Below, piece by piece: positions 1-6,464 of a DNA stretch of 37,203 nucleotides; the stretch's first letter is position 1; each line of letters starts with the position of its first letter. The stretch covers positions 1 to 37,203 of the forward strand of contig SFBL01000065.1 of assembly GCA_007095785.1 (NCBI GenBank), written 5' to 3'. This DNA is from Microcystis aeruginosa Ma_SC_T_19800800_S464 (GTDB lineage: Bacteria > Cyanobacteriota > Cyanobacteriia > Cyanobacteriales > Microcystaceae). The position numbers were made by a program, and so were the translations under genes. The notes beneath the pieces were generated by a model. The model saw nothing but the letters and a program-made list of their open reading frames with translations, was not told the DNA's origin and made no database searches.

Positions 1-107
1 ATGCTAACATATCCAACACAAAACTGTCAAGGATTTAGTGGTGCTTCGCTGTTCTATATTGGTCGGGTTTCATCCCGTCAGTGAAACTGAGGGTCTTCAC
101 CCGACAT
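1..107 (-). mobile_element. Probable end of an IS200/IS605-like element, partial
   Basis: This stretch carries nested inverted repeats: TCGGGT (62-67) with ACCCGA (101-106), and inside them GTTTCA/TGAAAC and CGGG/CCCG. Such imperfect subterminal hairpins are typical of IS200/IS605 element ends. On the minus strand an ATG at 10-8 opens a frame reading M-L-A that runs off the window, where a tnpB-type gene could lie. The adjacent hydrolase frame (108-221) stops right at this segment, as expected if the element inserted there. The family assignment is inference; only the hairpins and the interrupted gene are seen. Confidence 0.35.
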
Positions 108-221
108 TTAAGATAAAACTGGTGTACCTTGTCCTTGAATATCGTAAACAATCTCAAAAGTTTGATTTTGCCACTGCCAAGAAAATTTCTGGAGATTAGC
201 TGCTTCTGAAATGACCACCAT
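108..221 (-). pseudogene. N-terminal fragment of an alpha/beta hydrolase, truncated
   Basis: An ATG at 221-219, preceded by an AGG-type ribosome site, opens a 37-codon frame that ends at a TAA (110-108) exactly where the hairpin-rich segment begins. The product reads MVVISEAANLQKF, then a Trp-rich stretch, and ends in GQGTPVL, which resembles the first beta strands of cyanobacterial alpha/beta hydrolases just before the oxyanion-hole region. The nucleophile elbow and everything after it are missing. It is most likely a gene cut by insertion; the remainder could lie left of the window. The hydrolase assignment rests on a short N-terminal pattern and is moderate. Confidence 0.45.
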
Positions 222-319
222 AATTATTACCTGATAATTAACTAGATTGATTCTGTTTTTAATCTAACCCAAAATAATTGCTTTTACTCGCCATTGTATC
301 ATGATCAAGAGCAACCAAA

Positions 320-356
320 TTAATCTTTAATATTTAATTAATCTAAGAAAGATTAA
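320..356 (-). terminator. Possible weak hairpin at the end of the phosphoesterase operon
   Basis: TTAATCTTT (320-328) and AAAGATTAA (348-356) form a 9-bp perfect inverted repeat overlapping the stop codon of the phosphoesterase-like gene. It is AT-rich and without a clear U-tract, so terminator function is uncertain. Nothing else is recognisable in 222-319. Confidence 0.25.
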
Positions 357-1051
357 TAAGGTACGGTTCTAAACTCCACGCAATTATTACTGGGATTATA
401 GAGAGTGTAAACTGCTTTATTTAATTCTTTACCAACGCTACCAACCCCAATTAAACGCTTATCTTGAATCGTCAAAGTTTCGCTTGGTTGCCGTTGATCT
501 AAAGTAGTAACAGTGCTAGTTAAATTAGCGGACTGTAAAGAATAATCAAAAACTTTCCCTGAACGACCACAAAAAAGATTATTAACTCCCACCCGTTGCA
601 GTCGATCTAAAATTTGCCATGGGGGAGTATCGGGTGTTAATTCTTCACTAACACTGACACTACTGCCATGAATTAATAAACAATCCAACTCGACAAAACC
701 AAAATCGAGATTTCGTAGCCATTGCACAGTTTCTAAAGACACTGTGTCCCAGAGTTGCTTAGTGCTATCGATACCATATTTATCAATTAATTCCGTTGGT
801 GTTCCCGTTGCTCCCAAACTGTGTAAAATCAGACATTGTTCTTCCCACCAACCCCGACAAACCTGCGGATATAAGTTATTTTTAGTGGGATAACGTATTT
901 GTTCTACCAGCATTTCACTATCGGGATTAACACCGATAAAATCTCCTAAAATATATAAATTTTCTACAGTAACTGACCGTTGCTGAATATCTGCTAAGAC
1001 CGCTTGATAGGCTGGTAAATTGCCTTGAATACCGCTTAAAATTGCCCACAT
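353..1051 (-). CDS. Calcineurin-like phosphoesterase homologue, probable pseudoenzyme
   Basis: A 232-residue protein of the metallophosphoesterase fold (YfcE/COG0639-like), last gene of the zinc-stress cluster. The ATG at 1051 is preferred over a GTG at 1069 because MWAILSGIQGN aligns with the start of the preceding paralogue, MKIAVLSCIHGN. Only part of the metal site survives. The first motif D-x-H-G-N is S-G-I-Q-G-N (both ligands lost), G-D-x-x-G is kept (LGDFIG), the G-N-H-D motif is G-W-W-E-E, one late His is kept (LIHGS), and G-H-x-H is G-R-S-G. A two-metal catalytic centre therefore looks impossible. It starts 21 nt after the active-looking paralogue and is probably translated with it. 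Tandem duplication followed by loss of catalysis, perhaps giving a regulatory or structural partner, is inference. Confidence 0.75.
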   Translation of the reverse strand: MWAILSGIQGNLPAYQAVLADIQQRSVTVENLYILGDFIGVNPDSEMLVEQIRYPTKNNLYPQVCRGWWEEQCLILHSLGATGTPTELIDKYGIDSTKQLWDTVSLETVQWLRNLDFGFVELDCLLIHGSSVSVSEELTPDTPPWQILDRLQRVGVNNLFCGRSGKVFDYSLQSANLTSTVTTLDQRQPSETLTIQDKRLIGVGSVGKELNKAVYTLYNPSNNCVEFRTVPY

Positions 1052-1072
1052 AATTTCTTGAGTTATCACAAA

Positions 1073-1882
1073 TTAACGTTCGCAAACATGAGTCGGATCA
1101 TCGGCTTTTTCCGCATATTCTAGACCCTTAGCCAATCGCCAAGCGAAAATAGGAGGTAAACCCGATGCTAAAATAGCCTGACAGGTTTCTTGATAGTTAT
1201 AGGCCACTTCTCGCAGTTGTACCGCTGCCGTTTCTCGATCGTAAATCACATAGGTGGCATTTGGACGACCGTGACGCGGTTCTCCCACCGATCCCACGTT
1301 GATGATACGTTTAACTGGTGTGGTAAATTGCCGCGACTGTTCCCCATCGGGTTGATACACTTTTATTTGCAAGCTTCCTGCGTCGAGAGTGCGAATGTAG
1401 GGGATGTGGGTATGTCCACAGAATAAAACCTCTGCATCTACCGATAAAACCCGTTCTAAAGCCGTAAAAGCGTCCATTTCGGCTAAAAGATACTCATGGT
1501 TACTTTGGGGACTACCATGGACAAAACAGAGGTGATCTAGCTTAAAAATTTCGGGCAGTTTTGACAAATAATTACGGTTTTCTGGGGTGATTATTTGATT
1601 TGTCCACTCATGAGCTAATCTACCCCGTTTTTCTGCTAAAAGCGACGGATAACTGCATTCACAGGCATTTAATCCCTCAACGATATCCTCATCCCAACAC
1701 CCTTGTACTGTAGTAATCCCCAGTTGACGGATTTTTTCCACCACTTGGTTAGGATGGGGTCCATACCCAACTAAATCCCCTAAACAGTAGATTTCTTGAC
1801 AACCCTGTTGGTCTAAATCTCGCAAAACAGCATCAAAAGCAGGCATATTGCCATGAATACAGGATAAAACGGCTATTTTCAT
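1073..1882 (-). CDS. Calcineurin-like metallophosphoesterase with Cys-substituted metal site
   Basis: A 269-residue cytosolic metallophosphoesterase, YfcE/COG0639-like. Motifs run in order: SCIHGN (7-12), GDLVGYGP (35-42), GCWDED (61-66), a late FVHGS, and CGHTH near residue 157. Family members normally have Asp in S-D-I-H-G-N and Asn-His or Asn-Tyr in G-N-(H/Y)-D; here Cys8 and Cys62 occupy the Asp and Asn ligand positions while GD, H-G and GHTH are intact. This suggests an altered metal preference rather than simple decay. Its ATG overlaps the stop of the upstream P-loop gene by one base (TGATG), so translation is likely coupled. The substrate is unknown; relatives act on phosphodiesters, phosphomonoesters or nucleotides. 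Placement behind a Zur-like operator implies a role in zinc shortage (inference). Confidence 0.8.
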   Translation of the reverse strand: MKIAVLSCIHGNMPAFDAVLRDLDQQGCQEIYCLGDLVGYGPHPNQVVEKIRQLGITTVQGCWDEDIVEGLNACECSYPSLLAEKRGRLAHEWTNQIITPENRNYLSKLPEIFKLDHLCFVHGSPQSNHEYLLAEMDAFTALERVLSVDAEVLFCGHTHIPYIRTLDAGSLQIKVYQPDGEQSRQFTTPVKRIINVGSVGEPRHGRPNATYVIYDRETAAVQLREVAYNYQETCQAILASGLPPIFAWRLAKGLEYAEKADDPTHVCER

Positions 1883-2661
1883 CAGATTAACTCCATTTCT
1901 GGCTCTAAAGATTCTTGAAATTGTTGTTGATAATAAAAAAGTACCTCATCGGACAGACAACAATCACTAAGGGTATCGGCAATTATCGGTTTATCGAGAT
2001 TGCGACCGACGATTTCAATCCCACTGAAGCGATTCGGTCTCCCATCGAGATTTAAGGGGAAATTTAAGCTTTGAAAGTCTTTTTCTGGCCATTCATCCAT
2101 AAATTCCCCATAAATACACTGACCGTCGATGATATCGAAGATACTTTTAACCCGCAGCACTTCCCCATAGGCACCTTGGGTTAATTCTGTCCAAAAGGTA
2201 GTTAAACTGGAAAAATCGAGGACTTCTCCCGTTAAAACGGCTCTATAAATCTGTATTTCTCGTTTTTTTAACCATTGATCACCTTTTATTGTTGTTTTGA
2301 CGGGACTGAAGACAATTTCATCGACGGGAACTTGTCCTTCGGGGATTTCTGCTTCTGGAGACGTAATCGCTACCCGATGACAATTGAGGGGTTTTAGAAA
2401 GCTTTCGAGGGATTGCGTGTCTAAATGCCATGGTACTTCCATATAGACCGTGTTTTCCATGGATAAACTGCTCAAAAGGTCTTCTTCTTCCCTAGAAACA
2501 CAGGACAACTGGGGAAACTCACTCTGTAAAGTGAGGCGATCAATGGGAAAAGTTTCCGTCTGGGGACTAAAATATAGGCTTGGCTGCCTCTGTTTAGCAA
2601 TTTGTTCGCGAATCCAATGGGTTTTTCCCGCAGCTATACCCCCCGTCACCACGATAATCAT
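1882..2661 (-). CDS. Degenerate COG0523/CobW-like P-loop protein
   Basis: A 259-residue protein starting MIIVVTGGIAAGKTHW, a clear Walker A (GGIAAGKT, 7-14). The C-terminal part (about 170-235) resembles the CobW C-terminal domain: GEVLRVKSIFDIIDGQ, then FSGIEIVGRNLDKP, matching the F-I-G-R-N-L pattern at the end of the COG0523 protein upstream. It lacks the CxCC metal-binding motif and the NKxD guanine-specificity motif of true COG0523 GTPases, and is about 80 residues shorter. It may be a shortened relative that kept the P-loop and C-terminal domain. The start codon lies 23 bp from a Zur-like operator. It is the first gene of a tight unit with the two phosphoesterase genes. Its function is not established. 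Confidence 0.7.
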   Translation of the reverse strand: MIIVVTGGIAAGKTHWIREQIAKQRQPSLYFSPQTETFPIDRLTLQSEFPQLSCVSREEEDLLSSLSMENTVYMEVPWHLDTQSLESFLKPLNCHRVAITSPEAEIPEGQVPVDEIVFSPVKTTIKGDQWLKKREIQIYRAVLTGEVLDFSSLTTFWTELTQGAYGEVLRVKSIFDIIDGQCIYGEFMDEWPEKDFQSLNFPLNLDGRPNRFSGIEIVGRNLDKPIIADTLSDCCLSDEVLFYYQQQFQESLEPEMELI

Positions 2662-2662
2662 T
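2653..2662. promoter_or_regulatory. Second half-site-like copy of the Zur motif over the start codon
   Basis: GATAATCATT at 2653-2662 repeats exactly the ten bases at 2687-2696, 34 bp away, and covers the start codon of the P-loop gene. Part of it is fixed by the codons for Met-Ile-Ile, so it may be coincidence. Confidence 0.3.
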
Positions 2663-2683
2663 TTGCTCCTTCTCTATTGTGGT

Positions 2684-2696
2684 AATGATAATCATT
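2684..2696. promoter_or_regulatory. Zur-like operator upstream of the P-loop gene
   Basis: AATGAT-A-ATCATT is a perfect 6-1-6 palindrome. The stretch TGATAATCATT (2686-2696) is identical over 11 bases to one strand of the operator at 6129-6143. It sits 23 bp upstream of the start codon at 2661, as expected for a repressor site, and suggests that the P-loop/phosphoesterase unit has its own zinc-responsive promoter. Confidence 0.6.
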
Positions 2697-2786
2697 CTAG
2701 CATAAGTTAGATTGGGGCAAGTAATCTTCCTTAACCAATCCTTTAAACTTAGCAAGCTGGGGAAAAATTGGCGGTTTTTTGGGATA

Positions 2787-2908
2787 TTAATCCTGGTTAT
2801 GGCTCTTTTCTCTAGGATACCATTGGGTTTGTCCATCGGGTAAGTCAACTAGGGTAACTCCCATCATTTTTAATTGTTCCCTTAATCGATCGCTTTCGGG
2901 ATAGTTTT
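2787..2908 (-). pseudogene. cysS: 3' remnant of a cysteinyl-tRNA synthetase gene
   Basis: Reading the minus strand from 2906 gives NYPESDRLREQLKMMGVTLV, then D-LPDGQTQWYPRE and a TAA at 2789-2787. This matches the C-terminal anticodon-proximal tail of CysRS (E. coli ends with [24 protein letters not shown], pattern for pattern). Only about 39 codons survive, and upstream homology stops at the palindromic element starting at 2909. It looks like the tail of a lost cysS copy. CysRS is a zinc enzyme, so a duplicate beside a Zur-controlled ThrRS would be logical, but that role is inference. Confidence 0.65.
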
Positions 2909-2954
2909 TTCAGCGAGAAAACGGGTTTCTTGAAGAGATCGTTTTCTCGCTGAA
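2909..2954. repeat. Palindromic element, 14-bp perfect inverted repeat
   Basis: TTCAGCGAGAAAAC (2909-2922) pairs perfectly with GTTTTCTCGCTGAA (2941-2954) around an 18-nt loop. The inner part AGAAAACGGGTTTCTT resembles the palindromic element at 18516-18565, suggesting one repeat family. It lies exactly where cysS homology ends, so its insertion may mark the breakage point. It could also act as a terminator for the GTPase gene ending at 3093. The rest of 2955-3092 shows nothing recognisable. Confidence 0.55.
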
Positions 2955-3092
2955 TTGATCGCCGCAAAAATAAGGGTTAAATGGCATAAAATCTGTAAAT
3001 AGACCATTTAATTGATTATTATTCATTCTTAATTTTCCTGACTACTGACTCCTAACCCTAAAAACGATTTTTGATTTCTGCAAGAGGTCTAT

Positions 3093-4118
3093 TCATAGTT
3101 TGTCCTTTTTAATTTTTTGAGAACTAGCCAAGCATTCGTTTAGTTGTGTCACAATTTCCTCTTTATTTAAATTTCTGCCGATAAAAACTAACTGATTCTT
3201 AGGAGGTGTATCCCATTCTACCGCTTGCAGATCGTAACGAGGACCGCTCAGTTGAAAAATATGTTTTAAATCGCTTTGTTGAAACCAGAGAATCCCTTTA
3301 GCTCGAAAAACATTTATCGGCATTTTTTCCGTGAGAAAAGGCTCAAATTTATCTAGATTAAATGGTTTATCGCTAACAAAGGAGACAAAATTAAAGTCTT
3401 CAGGAGATTGATTATCACTGGAGCTTTGGCGATTTTTTTGAAAGTCTCTAAACTGGTCTTTATACAATTCTTCTTTAGTTAAACCTAAATCTAATAGTAA
3501 ACCCAAAGCAACCTTACCGTATTGACTTTGTAACAATCTTACCCCTTCTTTTTCTCGACGAATAAACTTTTCCAAGTCATCTAATTTGTTTTGATTAACC
3601 CGATCTATTTTATTGAGAATTACCACGTCACCATAACGAATTTGACTAAGGGCAATGTTACTATCAAAATGATCCGCAGTAAAGGTTTCAGAATCCACGA
3701 GGGTAATAATAGAATCTAAGCGAGTTAAATATTTTAACTCCGTGGCCAAGAAAGTGAGGATAATTGGTAAAGGATCGGCTAATCCTGTAGTTTCAATAAT
3801 TAGATAATCTACGGGAATTTCTTTTTCTAAGACCTGATAGACCGTCTCAATTAAACTATCATTAATCGTACAACAAATACAGCCATTACTTAATTCTACC
3901 ATATCTTCATCGATAGAAACAAGCAATTGAGAATCAATATTAATATCTCCAAACTCATTGACTAATACGGCCACTTTTAACCCTTCTTTATTGTCGAGAA
4001 TATGATTTAGTAGGGTGGTTTTGCCACTTCCCAAAAAACCAGTAATAATCGTGACAGGCATTCCCGATTTAGGTAAGCAAGGGAGGGAATCGGAGAGAGG
4101 AATTATCAAAGAACTCAT
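3093..4118 (-). CDS. COG0523 (CobW/ZigA-like) GTPase, putative zinc chaperone
   Basis: A 341-residue G3E-family GTPase. Walker A GFLGSGKT is at 27-34, the CxCC metal-binding motif GCICC at 79-83, followed by ETTGLADP, a V-D-S Walker B-like turn and NKID for guanine recognition. The CobW C-terminal domain ends with VFIGRNLNKEE. The linker that is His-rich in many zinc-linked members (and in the paralogue at 21946) is here Ser/Asn-rich without histidines. COG0523 proteins are proposed to deliver zinc to client proteins at low zinc, and several are Zur-regulated. The gene follows thrS2 by 141 bp without its own visible Zur box, so co-transcription from the 6129 operator is likely. Its natural client is unknown; the adjacent ThrRS is a candidate. 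Confidence 0.9.
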   Translation of the reverse strand: MSSLIIPLSDSLPCLPKSGMPVTIITGFLGSGKTTLLNHILDNKEGLKVAVLVNEFGDINIDSQLLVSIDEDMVELSNGCICCTINDSLIETVYQVLEKEIPVDYLIIETTGLADPLPIILTFLATELKYLTRLDSIITLVDSETFTADHFDSNIALSQIRYGDVVILNKIDRVNQNKLDDLEKFIRREKEGVRLLQSQYGKVALGLLLDLGLTKEELYKDQFRDFQKNRQSSSDNQSPEDFNFVSFVSDKPFNLDKFEPFLTEKMPINVFRAKGILWFQQSDLKHIFQLSGPRYDLQAVEWDTPPKNQLVFIGRNLNKEEIVTQLNECLASSQKIKKDKL

Positions 4119-4259
4119 GGCAGCTAACCCACTTTTAAGTTAATTAATTGGCAGAAAATAGGCTTTTCTAAACCCTGTTAAATTTGCCGTGAAGGTATCG
4201 ATCTCCACTAATTGATCATTAAAAATAAATACAGGGATTTGCTGGTTTACACAAAAGTT

Positions 4260-6116
4260 TCAGAGATTAGCTTTAGATAGGATCGCTGTTTGCATTTTTT
4301 CTAATAAATCTGCCAGCTTCATCGAACCTAAATCACCCCCTTGTCGAGTACGAATGCTTAGAGTTTTACTGCTAACTTCCCGTTTTCCAATCACAGCTAA
4401 GACAGGTATTTTTTCTAGTTCTCCTGTACGAATTTGTTTACCTAAACGCTCACCACTTTTATCGATTTCCACTCGATAACCAGCTTGTTTTAACCGCATT
4501 GCTACCTCTAAAGCATAATCCTGTTGTTCATCACTAACGGGTAATAAACGGATTTGAATAGGTGCTAACCAGAGAGGAAAATCTCCCGCGTAATTCTCGA
4601 TTAAAATACCAAAAAATCTTTCCAAAGAGCCAAAAATAGCCCGATGAATCATAATCGGTCTTTCCCGACTACCATCCCTAGCGACATATTCCATATCAAA
4701 GCGTTCTGGCAAGTTAAAATCGACCTGAATCGTGGAACATTGCCACATTCTACCGATCGCATCTTGAATTTTTATATCAATTTTCGGACCATAAAAAGCC
4801 CCACCTCCCTGATCCTCAATATAATCCCACTTTTTAGCATTTAATGCTTCAATTAAAGCCGCCGTTGCCAATTCCCAAACACTATCGCTACCCACGGATT
4901 TACTGGGACGAGTCGATAAATTTACCTCATAATTAGTAAAGCCAAAATCGGAGAGAATTTTCTCGGTTAAGTTCAAAACTCCTAGAATCTCTGCGGCAAT
5001 TTGTTCTGGTAAACAGAAAATATGAGCATCATCTTGAGTAAAACCTCTTACCCGCATTAATCCGTGTAAAACCCCCGATCGCTCGTAACGATAAACTGTG
5101 CCTAATTCTGCCCATCTTAGGGGAAATTCTCGATAGGAATGCAGGTCATTTTGATAGGTTAAAACATGAAAGGGACAATTCATCGGCTTAATTTGATAGC
5201 TTTGCTGTTCTAACTCGATCGCCTCAAACATATTGTCGCGATAAAAGTCCCAATGTCCAGAAGTTTTCCACAGATCTAAATTAGCCAGATGGGGAGTATA
5301 AAGAAATTGATAACCGGCTTCTAAATGAGCTTGGCGCCAATAATCTTCGATTAAATAACGCATTGTTGCACCCCGGGGATGCCAAAAAACTAAGCCGCCA
5401 CCGGCATCTTCTTGGATGCTAAATAATTTTAATTGTTGTCCCAATTTGCGATGATCTCGTCGCTGCGCTTCTTCTTTTTGTTGGAGATAATTTTGTAATT
5501 CTGCGGGGGTTTGCCAAGCTGTGCCGTAAATTCGCTGTAATTGCGGCTGTTTTTCATCTCCTTGCCAATAAGCACCCGCTACACTCTCCAAGGCGAAAGC
5601 ATCTGGGTTAATTTCCCCCGTCGAGTTGAGATGGGGTCCCGCGCACAGATCCCACCAAAATTCTTCTGGGGGAGAAACAACCCCATCAATTAACGAGGGT
5701 TCTCGATCGCTCCGTCCTGCGTCCGGACTACCGATAAAATAACGGGTAATGGTTTCTTCTGGGGGGATTCTCTCCAAAATTAACTTTTTGTAGGGTTGAT
5801 TAAGGCGTTCAATTTCTGCCGTAATTTCGCTTCTTTCCACCACTTCTCGGATAATTGGCAGGTTTTTCCCGATAATTCGCCCCATTTCTGCCGCTATTTT
5901 CTCCAAATCTTCGGGGGTAAAGGGTGTTAGGCGATCAAAATCGTAGTAGAATCCCGTTTCTGTCCAGGGACCAATAGCGACTTTGGTTTCAGGAAAGAGA
6001 GTTTGTACGGCCATTGCTAAGATATGGGCGCAAGTATGGCGTATTTTTACGATTTTTTGCGAATCTTCTTCGATAACGGGGCTTTCTGCTAGGGGGTACT
6101 TAATCTGATTGACCAT
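4260..6116 (-). CDS. thrS: Threonyl-tRNA synthetase, zinc-stress-type paralogue (T2)
   Basis: A 618-residue class II synthetase that charges tRNA-Thr. It starts directly in the editing domain and lacks the N-terminal TGS domain of the 642-residue E. coli enzyme. Editing residues are present: H27-T-C-A-H31 and C158-A-G-P-H162. The catalytic zinc ligands are also kept, in MNCPFH, DDAHIF and MIHRAIFG. Between the two editing motifs it is 24 residues longer than the second ThrRS in this window, with a Gly/Pro/Asp-rich insert around 128-152. The start lies 12 bp from a near-perfect Zur operator. In Anabaena PCC 7120 a second ThrRS (T2), induced in zinc deficiency and weak in proofreading, is described beside a constitutive T1; this gene fits T2. 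It is followed by a COG0523 GTPase. Confidence 0.93.
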   Translation of the reverse strand: MVNQIKYPLAESPVIEEDSQKIVKIRHTCAHILAMAVQTLFPETKVAIGPWTETGFYYDFDRLTPFTPEDLEKIAAEMGRIIGKNLPIIREVVERSEITAEIERLNQPYKKLILERIPPEETITRYFIGSPDAGRSDREPSLIDGVVSPPEEFWWDLCAGPHLNSTGEINPDAFALESVAGAYWQGDEKQPQLQRIYGTAWQTPAELQNYLQQKEEAQRRDHRKLGQQLKLFSIQEDAGGGLVFWHPRGATMRYLIEDYWRQAHLEAGYQFLYTPHLANLDLWKTSGHWDFYRDNMFEAIELEQQSYQIKPMNCPFHVLTYQNDLHSYREFPLRWAELGTVYRYERSGVLHGLMRVRGFTQDDAHIFCLPEQIAAEILGVLNLTEKILSDFGFTNYEVNLSTRPSKSVGSDSVWELATAALIEALNAKKWDYIEDQGGGAFYGPKIDIKIQDAIGRMWQCSTIQVDFNLPERFDMEYVARDGSRERPIMIHRAIFGSLERFFGILIENYAGDFPLWLAPIQIRLLPVSDEQQDYALEVAMRLKQAGYRVEIDKSGERLGKQIRTGELEKIPVLAVIGKREVSSKTLSIRTRQGGDLGSMKLADLLEKMQTAILSKANL

Positions 6117-6127
6117 TGCTAGTTAAA

Positions 6128-6144
6128 ATGATAATGATTATCAT
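6128..6144. promoter_or_regulatory. Zur operator of the thrS2 cluster
   Basis: ATGATAATGATTATCAT is a 17-bp almost perfect palindrome (core TGATAATGATTATCA, 6129-6143), matching the cyanobacterial Zur box pattern. It lies 12 bp upstream of the thrS2 start at 6116 and includes a GATAAT that could serve as a -10 element, so a bound repressor would block transcription. Fur boxes are similar but longer; the zinc-linked genes downstream favour Zur. Confidence 0.8.
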
Positions 6145-6464
6145 CTTAGCAGAGCAGGGCTGATGTCTGAGAGAAAAATGCACTCAACATCTATAAGCTA
6201 TGTATATTAAGGGTTGAGTTCGTAATCATTCCCCTTATTTTTCAGACTGACTATACTCTGCTTAGATGTACTCCATAGCCAGCAAAAAGTGGCTCTCCTA
6301 GACTGGTTATAGCAAATGAGTAGTTTAAATGAGCCTAACTCCTTAAACAGTAGAGAATCCAACAAAATAAAAAGCTTTTTTATTAAAATTGCTTTTTTGA
6401 ATTCCTAGTAAACTTTGCTACACAAGTCTCACAGTAATTATTGTGCTAATATATCATAACTACT
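6145..6464. other. Intergenic region upstream of the thrS2 operator
   Basis: About 320 bp without a credible gene. It should hold the thrS2 promoter on the minus strand and the 3' end of the nuclease-like gene. An AT-rich stretch around 6366-6400 (AAAAAGCTTTTTT) is a weak terminator candidate for the gene at 6465. Nothing else is recognised. Confidence 0.4.

Noticed and set aside
2594-2848. 84-codon minus-strand frame overlapping the P-loop gene
   Set aside because: It is in another frame than both the P-loop protein and the cysS remnant and shows no family pattern.
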